Part shown: positions 45,043 to 54,013 of the stretch, in pieces
Layout: each line of letters begins with the position of its first letter
Numbering within the stretch: the stretch's first letter is position 1
Assembly: GCF_009687845.1 (NCBI RefSeq)
Contig: NZ_BLAD01000050.1
Coordinates: 1-64,000, forward strand
Direction: 5' to 3'
From: Acrocarpospora corrugata
GTDB lineage: Bacteria > Actinomycetota > Actinomycetes > Streptosporangiales > Streptosporangiaceae
Length of the DNA stretch: 64,000 nt
Program-made: the position numbers and the translations under genes
Notes under the pieces: generated by a model
The model's input: only the letters and a program-made list of their open reading frames with translations
What the model was told of the DNA's origin: nothing
The model's database searches: none

Positions 45043-46230
45043 TTAGTTGAAGTTCACGAAGTTGCACTTGTTGCCGGTCGGGTTGACCTTGACGAAACCG
45101 GCGTCGGTGATGACCTTGTCGACGGCGAGGCCCCAGTTACGGTCGACGTTGGGGTTGGCGATGCCGGGGTTGGTGTCGCCGGTCTTCTTGCTGTGCGTGG
45201 CGTTCGGCTTGCAGATGTAGCCGTTCTCGCCGATGTAGCCCTCGATCCAGCCGGGGCCGCCGCGACGGTACACGTTGTACAGCGTGCGGTTGTACTGGTA
45301 GGTGCCGTTCTGGATGGTGGTCGGAGCCGCCGCGATGCCGCCGACGCTGATCAGGTCGGTGGCGGCGTCGGTGCAGTTGGCGGCACCGGTGCTGTACTTG
45401 CCGAACGAGAGCGGCCAGAGCGAGGCGCCCTTGGCGGCCGCGCTCAGGGCGTTGATCTCGGTGCAGTCGTTCTCGAAGAGCACCTGGCCACCGGTGGCCG
45501 CGACGCAGGCGTTCACGTCGCCGCCGAGGAAGGAGGTGATGGTGGCGTAGGTGCCGGAGCTGGTCTGGATGCCGTGCACGATGATCGGGGTGCCGGCGGT
45601 GCCGCCGAAGTCGCCCCAGTCCTCCGCGCAACCGTCACCGGAGACGTCCCGGAAGATCTCCTGAAGCTGCGCGTGGGTCAGGTTGGTCACCGGGCCGGAG
45701 GCGCCGCCGAGCCACTTGGCGATGCCGATGGCGTCCTTGGCCCAGCCGACGTAGCGAAGCTGGTCGCCGGCGTTGCACTGGGAGGGGATGCTGCTGACCG
45801 CGGAGGAGGAACGCGCGTAGCTCAGCGGGGAGACGCCGGCCAGGCCGTCGTTCTGCTGGCAGAGCTGACGCAGGCCGGCCCCGGACCCCTGCGGGAACTG
45901 GCTCAGGCCGACCTCGTGGTCATAGTTCTCGGTCAGCACGGTGGTGGGCGAGTCGGGCAGGCAGGTGAACTGCGGCACCGCGGGCGGCACCACGAGGTCA
46001 CAGCCGGGCGAGCTGTTGAACACCGCGTCCATGGCCTGCATGGCGAAATAGGTCGTGTCGGAACCCGCGCCCCGGATGACGCTGTTCATCTTGCCGTCGG
46101 CGAAGTCGGGAAGCGCCCAGGCGGGGGTGGCGAGCGCCGTCACGGTGACCGCGGCCACGGCGGCGACGCCGAAGCGCCGTGCCAGGCGGCGCAGCCGCCC
46201 CTTGGCGCCTGACTGGATTTCGGTGGACAT
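45043..46230 (-). CDS. Secreted PstS-like substrate-binding protein
   Basis: 395 residues from the ATG at 46230 (AGAGGG). Signal peptide ends near LATPAWALPD. PstS-like motifs are VIRGAGSDTTYFAMQA, GLSQFPQGSGAGLRQL and IQTSSGTYATI, but spacing and the added cysteines differ from true PstS. No linker or anchor, so it is a free secreted binding protein. The upstream 46261-46276 region has the CGCCGG motif seen before pstC. The bound ligand is presumably an oxyanion, unproven. Confidence 0.82.
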   Translation of the reverse strand: MSTEIQSGAKGRLRRLARRFGVAAVAAVTVTALATPAWALPDFADGKMNSVIRGAGSDTTYFAMQAMDAVFNSSPGCDLVVPPAVPQFTCLPDSPTTVLTENYDHEVGLSQFPQGSGAGLRQLCQQNDGLAGVSPLSYARSSSAVSSIPSQCNAGDQLRYVGWAKDAIGIAKWLGGASGPVTNLTHAQLQEIFRDVSGDGCAEDWGDFGGTAGTPIIVHGIQTSSGTYATITSFLGGDVNACVAATGGQVLFENDCTEINALSAAAKGASLWPLSFGKYSTGAANCTDAATDLISVGGIAAAPTTIQNGTYQYNRTLYNVYRRGGPGWIEGYIGENGYICKPNATHSKKTGDTNPGIANPNVDRNWGLAVDKVITDAGFVKVNPTGNKCNFVNFN

Positions 46231-46257
46231 GGAACCCTCTATCCTCTTGGGCTTACT

Positions 46258-46280
46258 GACACCGGCGATATTGCCAGGCA
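46258..46280 (-). promoter_or_regulatory. Shared promoter motif copy before PstS-like gene
   Basis: Minus-strand CCTGGCAATATCGCCGGTGT lies 29-48 bp upstream of the start at 46230; it resembles GGTAATTCGCCGGTAT before the Ig-like gene and the sites before pstC. Confidence 0.4.
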
Positions 46281-46446
46281 TCCGCCCTCCGCCAACAAAC
46301 CCGGAACGACGGAAAGGGAAACGAATACCCTGCCTAAAGGCGACATTTCGGGGAATCCGGCTGGCTATTGCTCTTCGTATTCTGTTTACCCTTACGGCAT
46401 TTCACGTCGGCCCCGCATGCATCTGGACTGCGGACACTGCCATGCC

Positions 46447-46833
46447 ATGAGAAAGCTCCTGGCCCTCGGTACGGCTCTCGCCGTCACGACCGCCTGCTCC
46501 GCCGCACCCACGCCCGCCGTCACCGCCCCTGCCACCCCCGCCCCCGCCGTGACAGCCGACACCGCTTTCGGTCACGAAGTACGGATAACCAGCACCGGAG
46601 CGATCCCGAAGATGCTCGTGTCCGGCGTCGGCGAATCGGTCGCGTGGCGGAACGACTCGGAGGCCCCGGTGACCGTGCGGCTGATCGACGGCACCCCGCC
46701 CTCGGGCGCGCTGAAGCCCGGCGACGTATTCACCCACACATTCACGACCGCCGGGACTTTCGCCTACACATTCGCCGATAACGCGGACCCCGCCGGTGTC
46801 GTCGAGGTCCTCCCGCAGGAGCCGGCCAGCTAA
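46447..46833 (+). CDS. Cupredoxin-like lipoprotein
   Basis: 128 residues from the ATG at 46447. Lipobox VTTACS near residue 17 predicts a lipoprotein, followed by an Ala/Thr/Pro linker. A plastocyanin-like beta-sandwich follows (EVRITSTGAIPKMLVSGVGE, VAWRNDSEAPVTVRLIDG, FTTAGTFAYTFADNADPAG). The usual copper ligands (His...Cys...His...Met) are not evident, so it may not bind copper. Its last bases overlap the convergent methyltransferase by 4. Confidence 0.8.
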   Translation: MRKLLALGTALAVTTACSAAPTPAVTAPATPAPAVTADTAFGHEVRITSTGAIPKMLVSGVGESVAWRNDSEAPVTVRLIDGTPPSGALKPGDVFTHTFTTAGTFAYTFADNADPAGVVEVLPQEPAS

Positions 46834-47513
46834 TCCCGCACGGCGATGAGTGATTTCCGCAGCCCGAAGAGGCGTTCGGAGAGATGCTCGGAGTCGGGAA
46901 AGTAATAACGCATCAGCGTGCGGGTCATCAGCTCGATCTCCAGCACTTTCGGCAGCGCCTCCGCCCGGTTCCTCGGCCGTGCTCCCCACGACAGAGGCCA
47001 CCGGGCGGCGATCGCGGTCTGCACCGGCAGCGGCAGGAACTGGAACATCGGGAACAGCCAGTGCGGCTCCAGCGGAAAATACTGGTACGGCGCCTGCACC
47101 CAGTGCCGCTCCGACAGCCGGTGCACACTGGCCGCGAACCGGCGGCGCGGCTCGTGACCGCCCACATGCTCGATCACCGAGTTCGAGAACACCAGGTCGA
47201 AGCGGCGGCTGACCAGGTTCGACGGCAGTTCGCAGGCGTCGCCGAGCTGAACGGTGATCCAGTCGGGCGGCTCGTCCACCGGCGGCTCGATGTTGAGCAG
47301 GTGCACGTGGGCCGGCCGGGCGGGCGCCCTGGTCCAGGTGCGCACCGACCCACCCAGGTCGATGACCTCCATGTCGGGCAGATCAGGGAACCGCTCAAGC
47401 AACAGGTGAAAACGGCGCGTCCGCAGCTTCGTGTTGACCGAGTCGGGACGCCCGATGAAACGCTGCCTGATCCGGCGGCCCAGGTCCGGCTGCTGGTGCT
47501 GGTCGGTGGTCAT
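46830..47513 (-). CDS. SAM-dependent methyltransferase of polysaccharide locus
   Basis: 227 residues from the ATG at 47513, overlapping the glycosyltransferase stop by 4 nt. MEVIDLGGSVRTWTRAPA is a modified SAM loop; VQLGDACELP and FDLVFSNSVIEHVGGHEPRR are typical of class I methyltransferases; C-terminal part rich in aromatic residues. Likely modifies a sugar or lipid intermediate of this cluster. Confidence 0.85.
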   Translation of the reverse strand: MTTDQHQQPDLGRRIRQRFIGRPDSVNTKLRTRRFHLLLERFPDLPDMEVIDLGGSVRTWTRAPARPAHVHLLNIEPPVDEPPDWITVQLGDACELPSNLVSRRFDLVFSNSVIEHVGGHEPRRRFAASVHRLSERHWVQAPYQYFPLEPHWLFPMFQFLPLPVQTAIAARWPLSWGARPRNRAEALPKVLEIELMTRTLMRYYFPDSEHLSERLFGLRKSLIAVRD

Positions 47514-48769
47514 GACGCCTTCCTGCTCTCCCTGGACTTCCTGGTCTGCCGGGTCGCCTCGGCGTAGAACTCGCGCAGCCGGTTGGTGTGGCCCTCCGGC
47601 ACGAACCGCTGGATGGCCAGCGACCGCGCGGCCTGGCCCATCGCCATCGCGTTCATCGGATCGCGGAGCAGGGCGAGCGCGGCCGAGGCCAGCTCCATCG
47701 GCACGTCGGCGGTGATCAGGCGGCCGGTCGCGCCGTCGGTGACCAGCTCGGGGATGCCGCCCATCGAGGTGCCGATCACCGGGACCCCGCAGGAGAACGC
47801 CTCCAGGATCGTCATCGGCTGGTTCTCGTACCAGCGCGAGGGCAGCACCAGCGCGGTGGCCGAGCGCATCAGGTCGAGCACCTCCGCGCGGGGCAGCCGC
47901 CCGACGAAGGTGATCCGGCCGGGGGCGACCTGTTCGGCCAGGGCCTCCAGGGCCGCCCGTTCCGGTCCGTCGCCCGCGATGATCAGGCGGCCCTGCGCGC
48001 CGAGCAGGCCGACCGCGCGGATCGCCGTGTCCACGCCCTTGCCCTGGTGCAGGCGTCCGGCGTAGACGAGCGGCCCGCCCGGCTCGGTCTTGGCCGCGGT
48101 GGAGGCCGGATCGCCGAAGTTGTCGAGCACCTGGAGCCGGTCGGGGTAGATCCCCGCCCTGGTCAGCTGCTTGGCCAGGAACTTGCTTGGGCTGATGAAG
48201 ACGCTGACCGGGTCGTACGCGCCGAATCTGCGGTGCAGCCAGGTCTCGGTGGCCAGGGCCAGGCTGGCGGCCAGCGAGTTGTCCTTGCACCGGCGGCGGA
48301 TCGGCTCGCCCAGGCCGCCGTCCACGCAGGCGGTGCAGATCTGGCCGTGGTCGAGGAAGGAGTAGGACGGGCAGGCCAGCTTGTAGTCGTGCAGGGTCAT
48401 CACCATCGGCACCCCGGCGTCGCGGAGCGCGGCCACCACCGAGGGGGAGAGCTGGTGGTAGATGTTGTGCAGGTGCGCGACGTCCGGCTGGAACTCCTGG
48501 ATCAGTCTGGTCATGCCGCGCCGCGCGCTGGTCGACCACATCATCCGGCCGACCCCGCGCGCCTGGGAGATCGGCCCGCGCGGCATCGGATTCATGTCAA
48601 TAAATTTCGGGAAATGTCGGTCGTAGCCGGTGGGGATGTTCTCCGGGTGGGCCATGCCGAAGAACGCCACCTGGTCACCCCGCAGGGCCTGCAGCTCGGC
48701 CAGGTCCAGCATGTACGACTCGGCCCCGCCGCGGCGGTACAGGAACTTGTTGACGTGCAGGATCCTCAT
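47510..48769 (-). CDS. Glycosyltransferase family 4
   Basis: 419 residues from the ATG at 48769 (GGGAG). N-terminal MRILHVNKFLYRRGGAESYM acceptor domain; C-terminal nucleotide-sugar domain with LVYAGRLHQGKGVDTAI and the EX7E region SRWYENQPMTILEAFSCG. Cytoplasmic retaining glycosyltransferase that adds a sugar to the growing repeat unit. Coupled at both ends to the O-antigen ligase and methyltransferase genes. Confidence 0.92.
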   Translation of the reverse strand: MRILHVNKFLYRRGGAESYMLDLAELQALRGDQVAFFGMAHPENIPTGYDRHFPKFIDMNPMPRGPISQARGVGRMMWSTSARRGMTRLIQEFQPDVAHLHNIYHQLSPSVVAALRDAGVPMVMTLHDYKLACPSYSFLDHGQICTACVDGGLGEPIRRRCKDNSLAASLALATETWLHRRFGAYDPVSVFISPSKFLAKQLTRAGIYPDRLQVLDNFGDPASTAAKTEPGGPLVYAGRLHQGKGVDTAIRAVGLLGAQGRLIIAGDGPERAALEALAEQVAPGRITFVGRLPRAEVLDLMRSATALVLPSRWYENQPMTILEAFSCGVPVIGTSMGGIPELVTDGATGRLITADVPMELASAALALLRDPMNAMAMGQAARSLAIQRFVPEGHTNRLREFYAEATRQTRKSRESRKAS

Positions 48770-50151
48770 CGGGACGCTCCCACTCCAAGCCGGAGCGCTA
48801 TCCCGGCGAACACCGCGAAATACCACATGACCACAACCGACGTCATCGCGTTGTCCGAGACGGCGGAGACCAGCAGCGCGGCCACGCAACCGGCGAACGC
48901 CACCGCGCAACCGCGCTCCAGGCCGCGTACCGGCCCGGTGGCCCGCAGCGCGAGGACGGCGGTGACCACCAGCGCGGCCAGCAACCCCAGGTAGGTGAGC
49001 AGGCCGAGCAGGCCGCTCTCCACCAGGGCGCGCAGATAGTCGTTGTGCACTTCCTTGTAGATGATCAGCCGGGTCGTCCCCAGCCCGGTCCCGGTGACCG
49101 GATTGAGCCCGAGCAACTCCAGCGCCTGACCCCAGTGGTCGAACCGCCAGACCAGCGAGTTGGCCTCCAGACCGCCCTCGGTCCGGATCTCGGCGAGATC
49201 GGCGAACCGGTCCACCACGGCCGGCACCGCCACCACGATCGCCACCACCAGCGCGCCCAGCCCGACCAGCAGCCGCCGGTTCTGCAGCAGCCCGACCACC
49301 ACCAGACCGGCCAGCGCCGCGATCATGGCGCCCCGCGCGCCGCTGCCCAGCAACGCGATCCCGGTCAGCGCGAGCACCGACCCGATCGCGATCTTGGCGC
49401 GGTTCTCGACGTGCGGGAACAGCGCCACCCCCGCGACGATCAGCACGTAGCAGAACATGCCGAGCGCGTTGGGATGCCAGAAGGTGCCGTGCGGCCGGAG
49501 CGACCCGTTCAGTTCGACCAGCCCAGAGCCGGTCAGCAGCTGCTGAATGGTGACCAGCGACGGCAGCAAGGCGGCGGCGAAGACCGCGATCAGCAGCTGC
49601 GGGACGCGGGTCGGATCCTGGTCGACCAGCCGCTCCACCACGAAGATCATGACGAGCACGGCGCCGATCCTGACCACCTCCCCCGCGCTGGTGCCCAGGT
49701 ACAGCGACCCGAGCATGCTCAGCACGCAGGCCACCAGGAACGCGACGGCCGCGGCCAGCAGGAACCGCCGGGGCGCGGCGCCCGTCCGCGGACCCTGCGC
49801 GATCAGCCAGGCCAGCCCCGCCACGATGAAGAGCGCGCCCAGCATCGACGAGGGATCGAGCCAGCTGGCCGCCGTCTCCCCGCCGCCGGAGGCGCTGATC
49901 GACCCGGCCAGCTTGGTGGCGTCCAGGCTGGCCCGCGCCCCGAGCACGATCAGCACGAAGACGAAGAACCTGGTCAGCGCGATCACGCCGAGCGCCAGGC
50001 TGAGCGCGACGGCCACCGGGATGACCACGGTCGCCCTCGGCTCCCCCAGGGCGAACGTGATCCCGCTGTAGGCGGCCAGCACGGCCGCCGCGGCGAAGGC
50101 GGCGATCCAGCCGGCGCCCGCGCGCGCGGACCCGGCCAGGGTGTGACTCAT
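48766..50151 (-). CDS. O-antigen ligase/polymerase family membrane protein
   Basis: 461 residues with about 11-12 hydrophobic helices. The Wzy_C/O-antigen-ligase signature includes RPHGTFWHPNALGMFCYVL and EVHNDYLRALVESGLLGLL. It polymerises or ligates polysaccharide repeat units outside the membrane. Starts in an ATGA overlap with the glycosidase gene and overlaps the GT4 start by 4 nt. Confidence 0.9.
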   Translation of the reverse strand: MSHTLAGSARAGAGWIAAFAAAAVLAAYSGITFALGEPRATVVIPVAVALSLALGVIALTRFFVFVLIVLGARASLDATKLAGSISASGGGETAASWLDPSSMLGALFIVAGLAWLIAQGPRTGAAPRRFLLAAAVAFLVACVLSMLGSLYLGTSAGEVVRIGAVLVMIFVVERLVDQDPTRVPQLLIAVFAAALLPSLVTIQQLLTGSGLVELNGSLRPHGTFWHPNALGMFCYVLIVAGVALFPHVENRAKIAIGSVLALTGIALLGSGARGAMIAALAGLVVVGLLQNRRLLVGLGALVVAIVVAVPAVVDRFADLAEIRTEGGLEANSLVWRFDHWGQALELLGLNPVTGTGLGTTRLIIYKEVHNDYLRALVESGLLGLLTYLGLLAALVVTAVLALRATGPVRGLERGCAVAFAGCVAALLVSAVSDNAMTSVVVMWYFAVFAGIALRLGVGASR

Positions 50152-51563
50152 GGGGACTCCAGCCACCGCTTGACGCGGTCGAACGGGGTGGGCAGGGTGA
50201 CGAGCAGCGGGTCTGGGCCTACTTGGAGCGGTCCCGACCCCCAGATCCTGGGCTCCCCCGAGGGCAGCGCGACGACTTCGGCCGCGCCGACCGGCTCGCC
50301 GAACGCGAGCGGCACCACGGCGCCGTCGGCGCTCCACACCACGAAGGCGGTGCGGTCGCCCAGGTCGACCGCGCCGCCGGACACCCCGCGCCGAACCAGC
50401 GGCAGCCATCCGCCCCCGGACGCGCGCTGCCTGAGCTGGTCGAACACCGTCTTGGCCGGGCGTGGCCTGTCGTCGGCGCCGTACAGGCCGCGCCAGGTCT
50501 CGCGGGGCGCGATCGTGCCGGGACGGTAGTAGAGGGGCAGGTAGACGATCCGGCGCACCCCGGCCGCCAGCAGCGTGACGACCAGCTTGGCGGTCTCCGC
50601 GCCGTGCGTGTCCTCGTCGTAGTCCTCGCCGGGCCAGAACGTGCCGACCTCCCACGCCTCCACCCTGACGGTGTCGGCCAGGTCGTGCTCGATGTAGTCG
50701 AGGATCTCCGGCAGCAGCGACCACGGGTCGTAGTAGTGCAGCTGGTAGACGTCGAAGACGCCGTCCTTGTCGAGCGCGTGCACGGCCTGGTGCGCCGCGA
50801 TCGCGCGCCGCCCGGCCGGGGTTTCGAAGGCGGCGCGCAGGGCGGCCGTGTCGGCGGCCGGGGGAAACCGCCTGGTGCCCCGCCTGACGTAGTAGTCGGC
50901 GTAGATCCTCAGCGCGTCGGCCGGGCGGGTGCCCAGGTCGTAGGCGTGCGCCACCGCGATGCCGTAGCTGGAGCTGGACAGCCCGGGGTCGGTGACGACC
51001 GCCGTCGGGTCCGCGCGCCGGACGGCCGCCGCGCCGGCGCGGCCGACCTCGCCGTAGGCGGCCGGGTCGGCCGACCAGAAGTTCTCCGCGTCGATCTCGT
51101 TCTCGATCGCGTACTGGTGTACGCCCATGGCGGCGTACCGGTGCACCAGATCCTCGACGAACCGCTGGTAGCCGGCCAGGTCGGCGGGCGGGCGGGACGC
51201 GGCGGCCCGGGGTTTGGGGTCGGCGGGGTCGCCGGTGGCCCAGCAGGCGCCGATCCTGATCCGGAGCATCACCTGGTAGTCGACCGCGATCAGGTCGGTG
51301 ACCACGCGGTCGTCCAGCGCCCAGTTCTGGGCGCCCCGCGCCGGTTCGACCGCGCACCAGACGATGTCGTGGAAGGTGCCGCCGCCCGCGTACGCGCCGA
51401 TGTCGGCGTCGTATTCGGGCGGGTGCTGGTAGCCGTCCCACTTGAGGCCGAACGGATTGCCCCGCTCAACGACCGGCGGGGCCGGGTCGGCGGGCGGTTC
51501 CGGGGCCGTCGAGCAGGCCGCGCAGAGCAGGATCGCGGCGAGCGCGCGGGTGATCCGGGTCAC
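50148..51563 (-). CDS. Lipoprotein glycoside hydrolase (GH-A clan-like)
   Basis: 471 residues; lipobox LLCAACS near residue 17. A TIM-barrel-like body with the acid/base motif VHQYAIENEIDAENFW (Asn-Glu) and a nucleophile candidate in VRVEAWEVGTFWPGEDY, then a small C-terminal beta domain. It resembles GH-A clan glycosidases found beside exopolysaccharide genes; it may trim or release the polymer. The family number is not assigned. Overlaps the sulfotransferase stop by 4 nt. Confidence 0.8.
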   Translation of the reverse strand: MTRITRALAAILLCAACSTAPEPPADPAPPVVERGNPFGLKWDGYQHPPEYDADIGAYAGGGTFHDIVWCAVEPARGAQNWALDDRVVTDLIAVDYQVMLRIRIGACWATGDPADPKPRAAASRPPADLAGYQRFVEDLVHRYAAMGVHQYAIENEIDAENFWSADPAAYGEVGRAGAAAVRRADPTAVVTDPGLSSSSYGIAVAHAYDLGTRPADALRIYADYYVRRGTRRFPPAADTAALRAAFETPAGRRAIAAHQAVHALDKDGVFDVYQLHYYDPWSLLPEILDYIEHDLADTVRVEAWEVGTFWPGEDYDEDTHGAETAKLVVTLLAAGVRRIVYLPLYYRPGTIAPRETWRGLYGADDRPRPAKTVFDQLRQRASGGGWLPLVRRGVSGGAVDLGDRTAFVVWSADGAVVPLAFGEPVGAAEVVALPSGEPRIWGSGPLQVGPDPLLVTLPTPFDRVKRWLESP

Positions 51564-52504
51564 CGGGCCCTCCCGTAGCCGTACCTGTTACGGAGTGGAT
51601 AGGTGGCGCATTCGACCAGGACCCGCTGGGCCCGGGGCAGCGCCCTGGACCATTCGGTGTCCAGGCGGAGTTCGATCTCGCCCGACTGGTGCCGGGCGAC
51701 GTTGCCGGCCACGGTGTGGGTGGGGCTCATCTTGACCGTCGAATCGCCGACCAGCGGCAGTTCGTCGGCGTCGACTCCGGCCAGCGCGGCGGCGGCGCGC
51801 AACCAGCGGGCCGGGTCGCCGATCAGGTCCTCGTAGCGGATCAGCAGGTAGCGGCGGGGGTCGCCGGCCCAACTGCCCATGGCCGCCAGGTTGCCCAGGT
51901 TCCACATGATCGCCGTGGTCAGCGCCGGGCGGGTGCTCATGGTGTCGGCGCCGGTGCCGGGCTTGTGGCGGAGCCAGGACCAGGCCACGGCTCTGGGGTC
52001 GCGGACCAGGTGAATCACGCGTAGTTCGATGCCGGGGAGGTCGTCGAGGAGGCGGCCGTACGAGACGGGTTTGGTGGAGTCGACGACCACGCGGCGGCCG
52101 GAGACGGACGCGGCGGCCCGGATCAGCCGGGCCAGGATGTCCCGGTATTCGGGGGATTCCGACTGGATGCGGCCGCGCAGCCAGAGCGTGGCCACGTCGC
52201 GGCCCCTGGCGGTGGCGCGATGCAGCACCGCCAGCCGCGCCACCTCCGCCTCGCTCGGGCCGGCCGGGCCGAAGACCTCCCGGAGGATCGGCTGCCAGAC
52301 CGGGCAGGTCCTGACCGGGCTGCCGCAGCCGCACCTGCCGTCCTGGCGCAGGCCGCGGTCCCACAGGTAGCCGAGCTCGCCGACGTCGAAGCAGTCGCCG
52401 AGCTGACCGAGCAGGCTTCCGAACAGGGTGCTGCCGCTTCGCCCGGTTCCGGCGATGTGCAGAACGATGACCGGAGCGGGGGTTACTTGCACACCCACTG
52501 CCAT
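51560..52504 (-). CDS. Sulfotransferase family protein
   Basis: About 314 residues from the ATG at 52504, which lies inside the end of the upstream Ig-like gene. PAPS loop HIAGTGRSGSTLFGSLLG; CGCGSPVRTCPVW cysteine-rich segment; 3-prime phosphate site VIHLVRDPRAVAWSWLRHK. Together with the gene at 44105 it gives the locus two sulfotransferases. GTG 52492 is an alternative start. Confidence 0.88.
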   Translation of the reverse strand: MAVGVQVTPAPVIVLHIAGTGRSGSTLFGSLLGQLGDCFDVGELGYLWDRGLRQDGRCGCGSPVRTCPVWQPILREVFGPAGPSEAEVARLAVLHRATARGRDVATLWLRGRIQSESPEYRDILARLIRAAASVSGRRVVVDSTKPVSYGRLLDDLPGIELRVIHLVRDPRAVAWSWLRHKPGTGADTMSTRPALTTAIMWNLGNLAAMGSWAGDPRRYLLIRYEDLIGDPARWLRAAAALAGVDADELPLVGDSTVKMSPTHTVAGNVARHQSGEIELRLDTEWSRALPRAQRVLVECATYPLRNRYGYGRAR

Positions 52505-53736
52505 CTCGATCGGTGGTACTCCCAGGCGCATACCGGCTTGTTGATCTTGGTGGGCGTGGGGGTGGGCTTCGGTGTCGGCCTGGGGCTCGACGGGCGCGGG
52601 CTGGGACTGGGACTCGGGCTGGGACTGGGGCTGGGGCTCGGCGGCACCGCGGCGGTGACCACCCGGAACGGCTTGTCCTGGTCGACCAGGCCGACCCGGT
52701 CGATCGCGGCGAGCTGCACCACGAACGCCCCCGTGGCGGGCGGGCGGAAGACGTACGACCATGGGGTGGTCGGGGAGCCGACGCGGTCCACCGGGATCTG
52801 GACCCGGGCGAACGCGCCCCACGTTCCGTCCGGCCGCAGCCAGGAGCGGGTGGCCTGGTCCTGGACGGCCAGCCAGAGGCCGGTCACGCCGTAGTCGTCG
52901 GTGGCGGTGCCGCTGAAGGTGACCGGGGTGTTCGGTGGCGTGGTCACGGCGGTCGCGGGGACGGTGAGCACGGTGTCCGGCTCGGTGTTGTCCACATTGA
53001 TCCGCCGGAACGGAATGGCCGCGTCGGGGTTGCCCGCCTTGTCCAGCACTACGACCTGCAGCGAGAACTGCCCGGCCCGGGGCGGAGTCCAGGTGAACTG
53101 CCAGTTGGCGGTCTTCTCACCGGTCGAGGTGCTCTGGGTCGGGTAGCGCTGGTAGTCCCCGAAAGTGCCGTCCGGCCGGTACCACTGGCCGGTGGTGCGG
53201 TCGCTCACCGCGAAGCCGACCTCGCCGATCTTGCGGTCGTCCGAGGCCCAGCCGCTGAAGGTGAGCGGGCGGAGGCCGTAGACCTCGTCGTTGATGGGCG
53301 GCTGGGTGAAATCCGCGTCCGGGGCGAGGTTGTCGACCGTGAACGAGCGCCAGGCGGAGGAGATCGCGCCGTCGGCGTCCTTGGCGAAGACGGTCACGCC
53401 GTACTCGCCCGCGGCCAGAGCCGTCCAGTCGTACGCCCATGCGGCGGCGGCGCCCGGGGTGATCGTCACCGGCACCCGGGCGAACGCGCCCCAGGTTCCG
53501 TCCGGGTGCCACCACAGCAGCGTGGACCGGTCCTGGATGCCGAGCCAGAGTTCGGTGACGGCGACGTCGTCCGTGGCCGTGCCGCGCAGCGCGACCGGGC
53601 CTGGCTTGACCGAGGCGCCGACGACCGGCGCGCTCATCAGCACGGCCGGGGCCGCCGCGACGGCGGGCTGAGTCATGATCACCGATGCCAGCAGGAACCC
53701 GGTGACGAAGAGAGGGGTTTTCGTGGACGGTTTCAT
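52483..53736 (-). CDS. Secreted protein with three Ig-like modules
   Basis: 417 residues with a signal peptide (cleavage near AVAAAPA). Three Ig-like modules, each with the same motif as the 789-residue protein of the pst operon: LWWHPDGTWGAFARV, QWYRPDGTFGDYQRY and SWLRPDGTWGAFARV. Then a Pro/Ser/Arg/Lys/Thr linker and a short C-terminal piece CAWEYHRSRWQWVCK, whose two cysteines may form a loop. Probably a surface or matrix binding protein. Starts the operon through sulfotransferase, glycosidase, ligase, GT4 and methyltransferase. Confidence 0.8.
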   Translation of the reverse strand: MKPSTKTPLFVTGFLLASVIMTQPAVAAAPAVLMSAPVVGASVKPGPVALRGTATDDVAVTELWLGIQDRSTLLWWHPDGTWGAFARVPVTITPGAAAAWAYDWTALAAGEYGVTVFAKDADGAISSAWRSFTVDNLAPDADFTQPPINDEVYGLRPLTFSGWASDDRKIGEVGFAVSDRTTGQWYRPDGTFGDYQRYPTQSTSTGEKTANWQFTWTPPRAGQFSLQVVVLDKAGNPDAAIPFRRINVDNTEPDTVLTVPATAVTTPPNTPVTFSGTATDDYGVTGLWLAVQDQATRSWLRPDGTWGAFARVQIPVDRVGSPTTPWSYVFRPPATGAFVVQLAAIDRVGLVDQDKPFRVVTAAVPPSPSPSPSPSPSPSPRPSSPRPTPKPTPTPTKINKPVCAWEYHRSRWQWVCK

Positions 53737-53758
53737 CAGACCCCCGCCAGGTCATGAA

Positions 53759-53804
53759 ATATAGCTATATCCGATTGGTCTGATATTTATACCGGCGAAT
53801 TACC
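53759..53804 (-). promoter_or_regulatory. AT-rich promoter region with shared motif
   Basis: Contains the 12-bp palindrome ATATAGCTATAT (53759-53770) and, on the minus strand, GGTAATTCGCCGGTAT (53789-53804), the motif also seen before the PstS-like and pstC genes. It lies 23-70 bp upstream of the Ig-like gene. Confidence 0.45.
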
Positions 53805-53871
53805 TTATGAATCAGTGTGCATAGCACCAACGCGGCCGATCCCGAAGATGAACTCGCGGCAAACGGATGGG

Positions 53872-53934
53872 GTCCCGCCCAGCGAGCGGGACAAAGAGGC
53901 CAACCGGTGGTTAAGAGTGCGGGAATACCCCCGC
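53872..53934 (+). promoter_or_regulatory. Candidate structured 5-prime leader of GT4 gene
   Basis: The region before the ATG at 54014 has a perfect 7-bp hairpin GTCCCGC-N7-GCGGGAC (53872-53892) and a second GCGGG-N6-CCCGC hairpin (53919-53934). I do not recognise a known riboswitch. Confidence 0.35.
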
Positions 53935-54013
53935 CACCCCTTTCCGCTCGAACGGCAATTCCTTAGCGTCCAGCCCGGAAGCGCGTTCTTTGCGTTGTCA
54001 TATAGGGGCGTCC

